The position numbers and the translations under genes are program-made. Shown in pieces: positions 1 to 8,682 of a DNA stretch of 36,991 nt. Each line of letters opens with the position of its first letter. The first letter of the stretch is position 1. Location of the stretch: positions 1 through 36,991 of the IMG/VR virus record IMGVR_UViG_3300025707_000017. One strand, given 5' to 3'. The DNA comes from a virus. A model generated the notes under the pieces. The model did not search any database. It saw nothing but the letters and a program-made list of their open reading frames with translations, and had not been told where the DNA came from.

Positions 1-1768
1 CTGTAGTAATAGCCAATGCACCATTGGTAGCTCCACTAAAAGTAATCGTATCACTTGTTGATGGTGTCATCACAATTGAGTCGTCTGTAATAACCGTTGA
101 ACCTATTGTAAAATCTGTTGTGGCGTCTATTGTAGTACCAACTATTGCGGCAAATGTACCAGCTACTGCTGATGCTGCACCAATAGTAGTTCCATCAATA
201 CTTCCACCATTAATATCTACTGTAGTAACTATTCCTAAATCTGCAACTGTTCTACCTGCGTTTGTCCAGTTATTACTAAATGACAAACTTGAACCATCGT
301 CTGCACTAATTGTATCGAGTGCTATATCACCCACATTAGTAATGTTTCCATCACTAAAAGATGTGGCGGTTGTAGAAGCAATTACAAGAGTTCCATCATC
401 TGTAATTGTGTTATCAGTAATGACAGTTCCACCGATTGTAAAATCAGCTGTGGCATCTATTGTTGTACCTTTAATTGTCGTATGTGAAGAAGCTCCAATA
501 GTAGCCCCATCAACTGTTCCACCATTAATATCTGCTGTAGTGATACTACCTAAATCTGCTACCGTATTTCCAGCGTTTGTCCAATTACCTTGAATATTAT
601 CAAGTTCTATTCGTGATGCACTTACTGAATTTACTGCAATGTGTGCAAATGAACCACTTGATGTGGCTGAACCACTAATAGTTGTTGCGTTAATTGTTAA
701 TATATCCGCTCCATCGTCTGTAATAACTACATCTCCACCATCAACATCTATCGCCAAATCTCCAGCGAGATCCATAGTTAAATTAGCATCATTTGTAATC
801 GTATCTGCTGTAAGTACCAAACCATCAATTGTAAAATCAGTTGTAGCGTCAATAGTCGTACCTTTAATTGTAGTAGCTGATGCTGCTCCAATTGCAGTTC
901 CGTCAATTGCTCCACTATCAATATCTACATTTGTAGAATTAAAGTTGCCGTGGTCTAAATTAGCTCCTAATGCATCTGCATTCAAAGTATCTATATATGC
1001 CACACCATCTATGTATAAATCTTTCCATTGTGTACCAGATGCACCCAAGTCATCGGCATCATCACTTCCAGGTAAAACATTATTTCCACCTGGGTCTAAT
1101 ATAATATCTGCGGCTGCTATAATTTTTAAATCTGTATCTACATCAACATAATCAGCTGCACTATCTATTTCTAATCTTGGAACTCTTAAATTACCACCTG
1201 ATTGTACTAATACATCTGATGTTTCAGTTAATGTTATTCCACCGTTAGCCCAATTTATAACACCTGCTGCACCTAAATGTAAATCGTTCCATCCTTTAGT
1301 AGCACTACCTAAATCGTATGTAGCATTTGCATTTGGAGTTAAATTTGAAGTAATATCTGCACCAATACTAATAGAATCTGTATCTGCATCTCCAAGTGTT
1401 AAATCTCCACCTATAAAAGCATCTCCCACAATATGTAGTTTAGAACCACTAAGTACTGAACCACTTAAGTCCGATACTAAACTTCCACTTGCAAACGTTA
1501 TTCCATCTGGAGTTGCAGTCATTGTTTGTACTGTATTTCCAGTTTTATCCATAAAATGAATAGAGCTAGTAGATACATATAATTCTTTCCAGGGTCTACC
1601 CGCATTTCCTAAAGTATAGGTGTCAGAATCTCCTGGTATAAAATGAAAACTTGCCGTTGCAGTATTTATAGACTGCGACATCACTAACATTGCGTCCGTT
1701 GATTCTACAAGTATTCCTTTTGGGTGATGTAAATCACTCGTGATTAAACTACTATGTTTTTTTGCCAT
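1..1768 (-). CDS. Repetitive tail-fibre/adhesin-like virion protein (partial, C-terminus beyond window)
   Basis: An open minus-strand frame begins with ATG at 1768, preceded by a GGGAAT ribosome-binding site, and runs for 589 codons off the left edge without a stop. The protein is rich in Thr, Ser, Gly, Ala and Asp and lacks Cys-rich or membrane segments. After residue 300 it carries near-repeats built on 'TIGAAS' and 'GTTIDATTDFTI', and earlier a 'YDLGSATKGWNDLHLG' module that also occurs in the gene at 3178-4827. This is typical of beta-structured fibre or adhesin proteins of marine myoviruses. It is the last gene of the fibre cluster seen here. Exact role (long fibre, short fibre or baseplate-attached) cannot be told. 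Family assignment rests on composition and repeats only. Confidence 0.75.
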   Translation of the reverse strand, partial: MAKKHSSLITSDLHHPKGILVESTDAMLVMSQSINTATASFHFIPGDSDTYTLGNAGRPWKELYVSTSSIHFMDKTGNTVQTMTATPDGITFASGSLVSDLSGSVLSGSKLHIVGDAFIGGDLTLGDADTDSISIGADITSNLTPNANATYDLGSATKGWNDLHLGAAGVINWANGGITLTETSDVLVQSGGNLRVPRLEIDSAADYVDVDTDLKIIAAADIILDPGGNNVLPGSDDADDLGASGTQWKDLYIDGVAYIDTLNADALGANLDHGNFNSTNVDIDSGAIDGTAIGAASATTIKGTTIDATTDFTIDGLVLTADTITNDANLTMDLAGDLAIDVDGGDVVITDDGADILTINATTISGSATSSGSFAHIAVNSVSASRIELDNIQGNWTNAGNTVADLGSITTADINGGTVDGATIGASSHTTIKGTTIDATADFTIGGTVITDNTITDDGTLVIASTTATSFSDGNITNVGDIALDTISADDGSSLSFSNNWTNAGRTVADLGIVTTVDINGGSIDGTTIGAASAVAGTFAAIVGTTIDATTDFTIGSTVITDDSIVMTPSTSDTITFSGATNGALAITT

Positions 1769-1780
1769 TTCTTATTCCCT

Positions 1781-2056
1781 TTAAGATGCTCCAGTTATTA
1801 CTACTTCATTATTTTGGGTGGTAATTTGTTCAAAATCCATTATAGTTGATGTCTCTTCTGTTACTACCATATTTGCTAATACATCAAATGTTACAAGTTC
1901 CGAACCTGCTTGTTTAACAGTAGTTGCATCTAATGAACCAGTAAATTCATGTTTACTACCTGAAAAATTTGTAGATCCTGTTACTTCAAAGCCACCCCCA
2001 TCAATTTTGATTTTATTACCAAATCTATCAAATCCTAAATATGAAGTAAGTGACAT
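1781..2056 (-). CDS. Small fibre-associated virion protein
   Basis: A 91-residue protein with the same Thr/Ser/Gly-rich composition as its neighbours. Residues around 30-45 read 'SGSKHEFTGSLDATT', a short module that also appears as 'RHEFTGSLSVTGS' and 'HEMTGSFNL' in the 939-residue fibre protein at 5863-8682. The acidic C-terminal third contains 'MVVTEETSTIMDFEQ'. It lies 1 nt downstream of the preceding gene and 12 nt upstream of the next, so it is part of one fibre operon. A role as a fibre accessory or cap protein is inference. Confidence 0.65.
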   Translation of the reverse strand: MSLTSYLGFDRFGNKIKIDGGGFEVTGSTNFSGSKHEFTGSLDATTVKQAGSELVTFDVLANMVVTEETSTIMDFEQITTQNNEVVITGAS

Positions 2057-2057
2057 A

Positions 2058-2381
2058 TTATACTATTTCCAAAATACTACAAAATGCCTGTAGTGTAGAT
2101 GCTGCATCAGCCGTAGCCTTTAAAACATCGGCTGTTTCTAAATTTATTGGTTTATCCAATACTACCGTTGTACCATTTGGTACTGCTAAATTCTTTGCTA
2201 TATAAAAATCACTCCCTGCACTGGAATCCGTTACAAAAATATCGACTAGCCCAGCATTTGATGCGTGTATATTTGAAATATATACTGCGTGAACTACTGC
2301 CGTTGTCGAACTTGGTGTTGTATAAATTGTTGTTGCACTATCTGTAATTGCAACTCCCTTATTTTTAAATGTATTAGCCAT
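2058..2381 (-). CDS. Small beta-rich virion structural protein
   Basis: A 107-residue protein beginning 'MANTFKNKGVAITDSATTIY'. It shows the pattern of a common class of about 100-residue structural proteins in T4-like marine phages: an early 'TTIYTTPSSTTAVVHAVYIS' strand region, a central 'IFVTDSSAGSDFYIAKN', then 'VLKATADAAS' and a hydrophobic C-terminal strand. No membrane segment or catalytic motif is visible. It sits 3 nt from the preceding gene and 1 nt from the next in the fibre operon. It is probably a virion decoration or fibre-attachment protein; the resemblance is from memory of family patterns and unproven. Confidence 0.65.
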   Translation of the reverse strand: MANTFKNKGVAITDSATTIYTTPSSTTAVVHAVYISNIHASNAGLVDIFVTDSSAGSDFYIAKNLAVPNGTTVVLDKPINLETADVLKATADAASTLQAFCSILEIV

Positions 2382-2384
2382 TCA

Positions 2385-2861
2385 TTATCCTCCGAAAACT
2401 ATTCCAAAAACTACCGCATTTACATCTGTTACATTTGTTAGTCCTGTACCATCACCACTTAAATTAGTTGCCTCTACTTTACCAAACGAACCAGTTGAAG
2501 TTGATGAACCACTTATGTTTCCAGATGCCTGTATAATTCCTGTTACATCTACACCAGTATTTGTAGTTTCAAGTTTTGTACTATTATTATAATTTAAATC
2601 TACTGAATTTGCTGAGTTTAAAACCAACATAGTTTTAGAACCAGCTGCATTCTGGAATGTCTGTGTTCCACCCAAATAATTTAGGTTTCCAGTTCCATTA
2701 TCTTTTATGTAACTATTACTACCATCGTGGTATAGTTGTAAATCATTTTCATCACCAATATTTAAAACTGCATCATCTGCAAGTTTTACGCCACCACTTC
2801 CTGTAATTTGATTTAAATGGGCTGAACTGCCCGATACTATGACTTTTTTCCAGTTTGGCAT
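2385..2861 (-). CDS. Short fibre-like protein sharing the 'WxKVxVSGS' head module
   Basis: A 158-residue protein starting 'MPNWKKVIVSGSSAHLNQIT', which matches the start of the 549-residue protein at 3178-4827 ('MAQWRKVVVSGSTAELNDIS'). Residues 40-60 contain 'DLQLYHDGSNSYIKDNG', a widespread phage fibre motif. Residues near 118-130 contain 'ISGSSTSTGSFGKVEA', a module reused in three other genes of this cluster. It therefore looks like a cut-down paralogue of the larger fibre proteins: same head, same join module, little in between. The start has a GGAG ribosome-binding site about 9 nt upstream. Confidence 0.7.
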   Translation of the reverse strand: MPNWKKVIVSGSSAHLNQITGSGGVKLADDAVLNIGDENDLQLYHDGSNSYIKDNGTGNLNYLGGTQTFQNAAGSKTMLVLNSANSVDLNYNNSTKLETTNTGVDVTGIIQASGNISGSSTSTGSFGKVEATNLSGDGTGLTNVTDVNAVVFGIVFGG

Positions 2862-2899
2862 TTAAGTTATTCTCCTATTGCGGTTGGTTACTCTTTCGA

Positions 2900-2932
2900 G
2901 CCCACTTCCCATCCTCTACCATAAAGATGGGC
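2900..2932 (-). other. Hairpin with two mutually exclusive pairings in a leader
   Basis: In the 88-nt gap between two small genes, CCCATC (2908-2913) can pair with GATGGG (2926-2931). Alternatively the outer GCCCA (2900-2904) can pair with TGGGC (2928-2932). The arms overlap, so only one can form at a time. No U-run follows, so it is not an ordinary terminator. The downstream start codon at 2861 is about 40 nt away. It could affect translation or mRNA processing; function unknown. Confidence 0.35.
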
Positions 2933-2949
2933 CAACATTATAATACAAG

Positions 2950-3159
2950 TTATTCTCCTAAACCTTCTAAGTGTTTCTTCATTAACTTGTATTCTTCTTG
3001 TAACTTTCTTGTTACATATAATACTTTCTGAACCTCTGATATCTTATGTCCAGCGTTTGCTACTATTTCTAATAAAAATTCTATTTCTTGGAAAGACATT
3101 GGGTGTACATATGCCTTACCCTCTAATACTTTAATACCACCTTTTACAGTAAGTCCCAT
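2950..3159 (-). CDS. Small helical protein of unknown function
   Basis: A 69-residue protein, not recognised. The first 20 residues are short strands ('GLTVKGGIKVLEGKAYVHP'), and the rest is predicted helical and charged ('FQEIEFLLEIVANAGHKIS', then a Lys/Glu-rich end). This composition differs sharply from the Ser/Thr/Gly-rich fibre proteins on either side. A chaperone or assembly helper for the fibres would fit the context, because T4-like phages encode small fibre-assembly helpers near fibre genes. No motif supports that directly. Confidence 0.6.
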   Translation of the reverse strand: MGLTVKGGIKVLEGKAYVHPMSFQEIEFLLEIVANAGHKISEVQKVLYVTRKLQEEYKLMKKHLEGLGE

Positions 3160-3177
3160 TTGTAACCTCTTATTTAA

Positions 3178-4827
3178 TTAAGACCAAATCCAAATATCCC
3201 CTGCTACTGTCCTCGAACCGGCGTGGTCTGATGTTTGTACATAAATCATTCCTCGTCTTGTAGCTGCATCAGTACCGAAATCACTTGGATTTTGTGTTGC
3301 TCCACCTTCCCAATCATCTGGGGGTGCTGCCGATTGTGAAACCGACACTAAATATTGTCGTGGTGTTGCTGTAGTTGCACTTCCTGAAGTATCATCAGCT
3401 GCTGTTAATGCCCATCTTGATGCACTATCGTCATAGAAAAATGCTGAACCAATACCACCTGCTCCTGTGTTAGCAATAAGTCCAGAATCTCCACTCGTTG
3501 AACCACTTGCCACTATTATAAATCTGTCTGCAACTCTTAAATTAGTTGAATCTATTGTAGTCAATGTGCCATTCACATCCAAACTACCATTTACCGTTAC
3601 ATCACCAGTAGTTGTAATTGAATCTATATATGCATTTGCCCAATATAGTCCTGTTGTTCCTAAATCTCTTGCACTATCTGTAGATGGTACAAGTGCGGAA
3701 TCAAATCGACCCGTTGCTGTAATTGTATCACCCGTAGCGTCTCCTAAATCAACATCTCCTGTTGCAATCAAAGTTGTAAATTTACCAGTTGTATGTGAAG
3801 CTGCTCCAATAGTAGTTCCGTCAATAGCCCCACTATCTATATCAACATTGGTCATTTCATGATTATTAAAATCTATTTCTACTGCTCCATCTCCACCCCA
3901 AGTAAGTTTACCTGCGGCGTGTGTTAATGTTACATCACCACCATCTAAATTAATAACTCCACCACTACCTAAATGTAAATCATTCCATCCTTGAGAAGTT
4001 GTACCCAAATCATAAGTTGCATCTGTGTTTGGTGTTAGGTTAGAACCAATATCTGCCCCAATAGTAATAAGATCAGTGTTGGCATCTCCAAATGTAAGGT
4101 CACCTTTTATAATTGCGTCACCATGTACATTTAAGTATCCGAATGAACCCGATGAAGCGTGAGATCCTGATATTTGATTTGCACCAATATCAACCATAGA
4201 TGCCGATATATGTAATTCTGTACCTGCTGCTATGGAAAGAATACTACCATCCGAAGAAATATGTTCTCCACCTTGGTCAAAGAAATAAAGTTTTCTATCA
4301 TCAGCGACACGGATAACTTCGTTACCTCCCTGTGTCTTAAATACTAAATCATCACTTGCTACTTTTAACTGAACATCGATTTGGCCGGCCGTTCCATCCA
4401 TATCTATTGCTAACTGTGCAGTTCCTGCATCCTCAAACGATACATCTCCTGCTGCCGAATCAATTTTTATAGTAGTGGCTGCATCTAATAATATATCTGC
4501 TCCTGCTACTAAATTAATATCTGCGTCATCTGATAATTTAAGATCAGTTCCATCATGTTGGATATAAGCATTAAAATTACCACCAAATCCTAATTTGTTG
4601 GTCGAATTAAGTGCTATTCCACTACCATCTGTATGTGTAAGAGTAGTATCTTGATCTGCTCCAAAGTTAATAACACTACTATCTGCCAAATATAAATCTG
4701 ACCATTCACTTTTTGCAGAACCTAATGTACCACCATCTGCTGTTACTGGTACTATATGTCCACTTGCTGATATGTCATTTAGTTCCGCAGTACTTCCAGA
4801 TACTACGACTTTTCTCCATTGAGCCAT
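3178..4827 (-). CDS. Modular tail-fibre/adhesin-like virion protein
   Basis: A 549-residue protein, rich in Asp, Gly, Thr and Ser. Its head 'MAQWRKVVVSGSTAELNDIS' is shared with the gene at 2385-2861. Internal modules include 'SEWSDLYLADSSVINFG' and 'QGWNDLHLGSGGVINLDGG' (repeats of one unit), 'ISGSHASSGSFGYLNV', and 'GAIDGTTIGAASHTTGKFTT', shared with the left-edge gene. Residues about 447-479 ('DSGLIAN' followed by 'FFYDDSASRWAL') match a module in the protein at 10893-11906 and are common in marine phage virion proteins. A candidate late promoter and 5' hairpin lie directly upstream, so it may start a transcript. Receptor binding is likely but not shown. Confidence 0.75.
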   Translation of the reverse strand: MAQWRKVVVSGSTAELNDISASGHIVPVTADGGTLGSAKSEWSDLYLADSSVINFGADQDTTLTHTDGSGIALNSTNKLGFGGNFNAYIQHDGTDLKLSDDADINLVAGADILLDAATTIKIDSAAGDVSFEDAGTAQLAIDMDGTAGQIDVQLKVASDDLVFKTQGGNEVIRVADDRKLYFFDQGGEHISSDGSILSIAAGTELHISASMVDIGANQISGSHASSGSFGYLNVHGDAIIKGDLTFGDANTDLITIGADIGSNLTPNTDATYDLGTTSQGWNDLHLGSGGVINLDGGDVTLTHAAGKLTWGGDGAVEIDFNNHEMTNVDIDSGAIDGTTIGAASHTTGKFTTLIATGDVDLGDATGDTITATGRFDSALVPSTDSARDLGTTGLYWANAYIDSITTTGDVTVNGSLDVNGTLTTIDSTNLRVADRFIIVASGSTSGDSGLIANTGAGGIGSAFFYDDSASRWALTAADDTSGSATTATPRQYLVSVSQSAAPPDDWEGGATQNPSDFGTDAATRRGMIYVQTSDHAGSRTVAGDIWIWS

Positions 4828-4843
4828 TACTGTTCTCCTATCG

Positions 4844-4862
4844 ACGAACCTCTATAGTTCGT
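4844..4862 (-). other. 5'-end mRNA hairpin upstream of fibre gene
   Basis: ACGAAC (4844-4849) and GTTCGT (4857-4862) form a perfect 6-bp stem with a 7-nt loop. The hairpin lies 6 nt after the TATTTATT box at 4869-4876, so a transcript from that box would begin at or next to the stem. A 5'-terminal hairpin could protect the mRNA from 5'-dependent decay. That role is inferred from position. Confidence 0.4.
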
Positions 4863-4868
4863 ACTATT

Positions 4869-4876
4869 AATAAATA
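4869..4876 (-). promoter_or_regulatory. Candidate late promoter box TATTTATT
   Basis: The minus strand reads TATTTATT inside the 90-nt gap before the fibre gene, 41 nt upstream of its start codon at 4827. The same TATTTAT core occurs 33-43 nt upstream of four other minus-strand genes (15450, 16909, 24730, 29448). Recurrence in short gaps at near-constant distance supports promoter function. Confidence 0.45.
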
Positions 4877-4917
4877 TAATATTTCTAAATAATTCCACTT
4901 TTCTTCTACTTAAATCT

Positions 4918-5853
4918 CTAAGAAACTTCATTTTCATACCCAAAGTAAAAGTCATCAGAACCAGAATAATATATTCCCCCAGCCGTGGCTGTAGGTGTTG
5001 TTGTTCTTGCTCCCAATATTGCTACTTTATTTTCAATTTTAAACATTAGTGCATCACTATTATCATAAATATCAAATCCACCACCAGTTGATTTCCAAAA
5101 GAAATCTGAACCAGTTACACTTAATGCCCCTCCACTTTCATTCCAATTTGTACTTCCATAGGTCAAATCATCAGTTATTGACAATTCTCCAACTTCCAAT
5201 CTTCCAAATGACCCTGTTGAAGTAGCTGAACCACTTATGTTTCCACTAGCTAATGTAGATCCGACATACTGATATACCGTCATGTAAAGATAATCACTAT
5301 TACCTGGGTCTACAGATGAATTAGTAAATTGTACTACCCCCGTTTTATAATCAAATGTATAATCATTAGTTGAAACAATATCATCACCATCTAATGAAGA
5401 TGAATCTAATGAAGTTGATTTAAGTAAGGTTGCTAAATATCCTGGTGTAGAATCTTCTGTCGTAGAAGTTGCCAATCCTGCTATTGAATATTTAGGTGAT
5501 ATAAAATTCACCGTTTGGTCATCACTAATTAACTGAGCTCCAATTCCACTATCGCTACCCGTTGGGTCTAAAAAGAACCAAACTTCATTATTGGTATTTG
5601 ATTTTGTCAATCTTTGTCTATACCAATATTTCATTACAGATTTACCTTCAGTAGAATAAGTTGAATGTATTTGAGTACTTCCACTATAAGGTAATCCACT
5701 TGATGGTATTAAACCAGCCTCTGTATATATCTCAGAAGCACCTAAATCTAATACCTCTGTAAACGATTCTTGTGAGGCGTTCAGGGTTTCGTGCGTATAT
5801 CGTCGTGACGCTAACAGTCGACTTGATTTTTTTTCTTTATCTAAGGCTGCCAT
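4918..5853 (-). CDS. Fibre-like virion protein
   Basis: A 311-residue protein. The N-terminus is charged ('MAALDKEKKSSRLLASRRYT') and differs from the other fibre genes. It is followed by a mixed region with 'KYWYRQRLTKSNTNNEVWFF' that looks like a globular beta domain. Residues about 205-225 carry the shared join module 'ISGSATSTGSFGRLEV'. The C-terminal part ('FFWKSTGGGFDIYDNSDAL', then 'GGIYYSGSDDFYFGYE') is a terminal pattern seen in phage fibres. The gap to the upstream gene is 9 nt, with translational coupling likely. Probably a fibre or baseplate-tip protein. Confidence 0.7.
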   Translation of the reverse strand: MAALDKEKKSSRLLASRRYTHETLNASQESFTEVLDLGASEIYTEAGLIPSSGLPYSGSTQIHSTYSTEGKSVMKYWYRQRLTKSNTNNEVWFFLDPTGSDSGIGAQLISDDQTVNFISPKYSIAGLATSTTEDSTPGYLATLLKSTSLDSSSLDGDDIVSTNDYTFDYKTGVVQFTNSSVDPGNSDYLYMTVYQYVGSTLASGNISGSATSTGSFGRLEVGELSITDDLTYGSTNWNESGGALSVTGSDFFWKSTGGGFDIYDNSDALMFKIENKVAILGARTTTPTATAGGIYYSGSDDFYFGYENEVS

Positions 5854-5862
5854 TTCTTATCT

Positions 5863-8682
5863 CTAACTAAAAGTTAATGTGATATCATCTATTGGTGTTG
5901 GATCACCCTTATATCTAACTATCACGTAAAGTTCGTTATCACTACTATCTAAATACATCCCATCTGCATTTCTTATTGGAACTGTATATGTTCCACTTGC
6001 TATACTACCACCACTATTTCCATATAAACTAATTGCTGTACTAAATGGATTTTTAAAATTATCTGCTGATATATCTGCTTCAATTAAGTTACTTGTGGTT
6101 TTTACTGGGTCATAAATTCTTGCAACACCTAAAGAAGCATTATTACCACTACCATTACCAGAACTCTCAAATAATATTGCACAAGATATTCCGTTAGTAG
6201 TTGCGTTCCAAGCTATCAATGTAGTATTATTAAGATTAATCGTCATACTCGAATACGTACTGCCCGGTGTTTGGAATCTTCTTATATAATATTTGTATGT
6301 TCCACTACCAAAACTTGATGGATACCAATATCGATATGTACCACCTGGATCCACTAAAAATCCTGGCTTTACTTGTAAATCATAATCACCTAGCTGATTT
6401 CCACCTCCTGTTAATTGGTATGAGGTAGTCCACGCAGCTCCACTAAATGTTTGTACGTTATCTGCTAATTTTATTCTAAAATCTTCACCAGTAAATGTTT
6501 CAGTTGTGTCTTGTAAGGTATTTGAATCATACCCTTGAGCTCTACCATATATTCCTAAACTACCACTAGCTGATGTTTGTCCGAAATCTCCTGCCGTATG
6601 ATAATTAATTGTTTGTGTATCTAAAGTGGATTGTGAACTATTTCTATTTCTTGCTTTTGTGGCTACGGTAAATGTTGTATCGGTAAGAGTTGATGATTGT
6701 TGTATACTATCTGAAGTTCCACTATCGTAACTAACTGATGCAGTAACTATTGCAATATCATCATATCTTGGAACTCCACTATTAACTGCGGTGCTTCCAT
6801 CACTCTGAAAAACTTTACCACTTGTCTGAACCGTTCCACCATTTGTGGAAATTGTATCTCCACTTATCGAAACACTACCAACACCAACTGAACCTGCTGT
6901 CATATCTACTAATGTGGTTGATGAAGGATACATCGGATTAAACAATCCTGTAATCTTTGTGGATACTTCAAATGTTGCATCTAATAAATACGGGACTCCA
7001 CTTAAACTTCTTGAGGTAGCAGTTAATGCTTTATGAGTTGTTCCCGTATCATTTAATGAATTAGTTCCAATATCTGAATCTATTTGGTCTATTGGTGCCC
7101 AAAATCTATTTTTATCAGTTCCACTTTTAAAATCATATACTGATTGAGAACCACTCTTAATTCCTACTGCCAAATCATGAAATTTATAGTAACCACTTGA
7201 AGATACACTCGTGATACTACCCGAAGTAGCGTGCCATTTTCTTGACAAAGAACCACTCATAGTAGAAGTTCCACCAACATTCTCAAATTTACCATCTTGA
7301 TATGCTGCAGGTATAACTGCTGGGTTTGCCGTGTTTATTTTTGCCAACTCCACACCATTAGTTGTTCCAAAACTTGTCAGAGTTTCATCATAATAAGATT
7401 GTGTGGTAAATTTATTAGATGACTCATCTGGTGAAGTATTTGTAGAAACATCACTAAAAGATTGTGTGGCCACTATTCTAATTCCAAATGTATTTGCATT
7501 TCCACTTGATAATGAACCTAACCCAAACAATTCTGAATCAGCAGATGACGATGCTTGTGATGAACCTGCAGAATTAGAATCAAAATCTACATAATGTGTT
7601 CTACCATTATCGTGATATACTGAAATACCACTAAAAACTGTTGCCCCAACACTCGTCCATCCTTTATGAACTAAATAATTTAAAGTTGTGTTACTTACAG
7701 AAGTATAATTTGTTGGTAAATAACCATTAATTGAATCTGTTGAACCTAAACTATTTTCAAGTGTATCAATACTATTATAGTATAGATTATTTGGTGCTGC
7801 ATCTGATACATCTAAAGAATGACTTAATATACCAGACATAAATCTTAAAATTTCACTTATATGAGTTGTATTATCAAAATTCTGAAAATAACTACCACTT
7901 AATCCATTATCCCAAGTATTGGATGTTGGATAACCAACTTGCGTATTATTAGTGAATATTGCAGTTGATGAAGTTAATGGTGTGTTTACTTTTAAAGTTG
8001 AACCTGATATAACTGCTGACCCAGTTACACTTAAACTGCCTGTAAATTCATGTCTATCATCTAAAGTATCACCGAATATATGTGAACCACTTGCAAAACT
8101 TTGTGTTAAATACGTTACTGATGAAGAAACTATATAGGTTTCTGCTATTATATCTCCAGTAACTCTCATATCACCTAATACTCTACCACCAAGAGTTAAA
8201 TTATCAGATAAATTAAAAGAACCTGTCATTTCATGTTCATTATCTGATTTCAGTCTAAATTTTACATTAGAATCCGTTTCACCATCTATTCTAAAAAGTA
8301 TGGTACTATTAGCCCCATCATCATTAATATCTGCAGACATTGAAAGATGAGTATTTTTAGTATTAATATCACCGGCTGGTATCCACGTTATTCCATCATA
8401 TATTTTTACAATTCCATCTGAATTATTGTAAAACATCATACCTTTAGAATCAGTAGTCATTCCAGTTGGATCAGAAGAACCTGATGGTAACATCATACCT
8501 TTCTTATTACCAAGTAGAACTGTAAATGAGGCAGATTCGTGTGCCCAAGTATCTGTTCCTACAGCTCCTGTATACGGAATCCCTGCTACTACTTGTTCGC
8601 TAACAAGTGATTGACTTGACCCCGAAAGGCTGAATGAACCAGTAAACTTAGGATTTAATTGCTTGCTGTCTAATAAAGCCAT
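5863..8682 (-). CDS. Large tail-fibre/virion protein
   Basis: A 939-residue protein rich in Ser, Thr, Gly and Asn with no transmembrane segment. The start 'MALLDSKQLNPKFTGSFSLS' resembles the opening of the gene at 10893-11906. Residues 90-100 ('GIVKIYDGITW') match a fibre module common in phages. 'HEMTGSFNLS' and 'RHEFTGSLSVTGS' near residues 150 and 210 repeat the HE(F/M)TGS module. The remaining two thirds are strand-rich and aromatic toward the C-terminus, as expected for a trimeric beta-fibre. It is the largest fibre protein in the window. Its first 35 nt overlap the end of the small zinc-finger gene upstream. Confidence 0.75.
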   Translation of the reverse strand: MALLDSKQLNPKFTGSFSLSGSSQSLVSEQVVAGIPYTGAVGTDTWAHESASFTVLLGNKKGMMLPSGSSDPTGMTTDSKGMMFYNNSDGIVKIYDGITWIPAGDINTKNTHLSMSADINDDGANSTILFRIDGETDSNVKFRLKSDNEHEMTGSFNLSDNLTLGGRVLGDMRVTGDIIAETYIVSSSVTYLTQSFASGSHIFGDTLDDRHEFTGSLSVTGSAVISGSTLKVNTPLTSSTAIFTNNTQVGYPTSNTWDNGLSGSYFQNFDNTTHISEILRFMSGILSHSLDVSDAAPNNLYYNSIDTLENSLGSTDSINGYLPTNYTSVSNTTLNYLVHKGWTSVGATVFSGISVYHDNGRTHYVDFDSNSAGSSQASSSADSELFGLGSLSSGNANTFGIRIVATQSFSDVSTNTSPDESSNKFTTQSYYDETLTSFGTTNGVELAKINTANPAVIPAAYQDGKFENVGGTSTMSGSLSRKWHATSGSITSVSSSGYYKFHDLAVGIKSGSQSVYDFKSGTDKNRFWAPIDQIDSDIGTNSLNDTGTTHKALTATSRSLSGVPYLLDATFEVSTKITGLFNPMYPSSTTLVDMTAGSVGVGSVSISGDTISTNGGTVQTSGKVFQSDGSTAVNSGVPRYDDIAIVTASVSYDSGTSDSIQQSSTLTDTTFTVATKARNRNSSQSTLDTQTINYHTAGDFGQTSASGSLGIYGRAQGYDSNTLQDTTETFTGEDFRIKLADNVQTFSGAAWTTSYQLTGGGNQLGDYDLQVKPGFLVDPGGTYRYWYPSSFGSGTYKYYIRRFQTPGSTYSSMTINLNNTTLIAWNATTNGISCAILFESSGNGSGNNASLGVARIYDPVKTTSNLIEADISADNFKNPFSTAISLYGNSGGSIASGTYTVPIRNADGMYLDSSDNELYVIVRYKGDPTPIDDITLTFS

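Noticed and set aside
24-1151. Plus-strand frames of 189 and 170 residues at the left edge
   Set aside because: They are antisense to an uninterrupted 589-codon minus-strand fibre frame with a ribosome-binding site; their Val/Ser/Pro composition follows from the Thr/Asp/Gly codons of the real gene.
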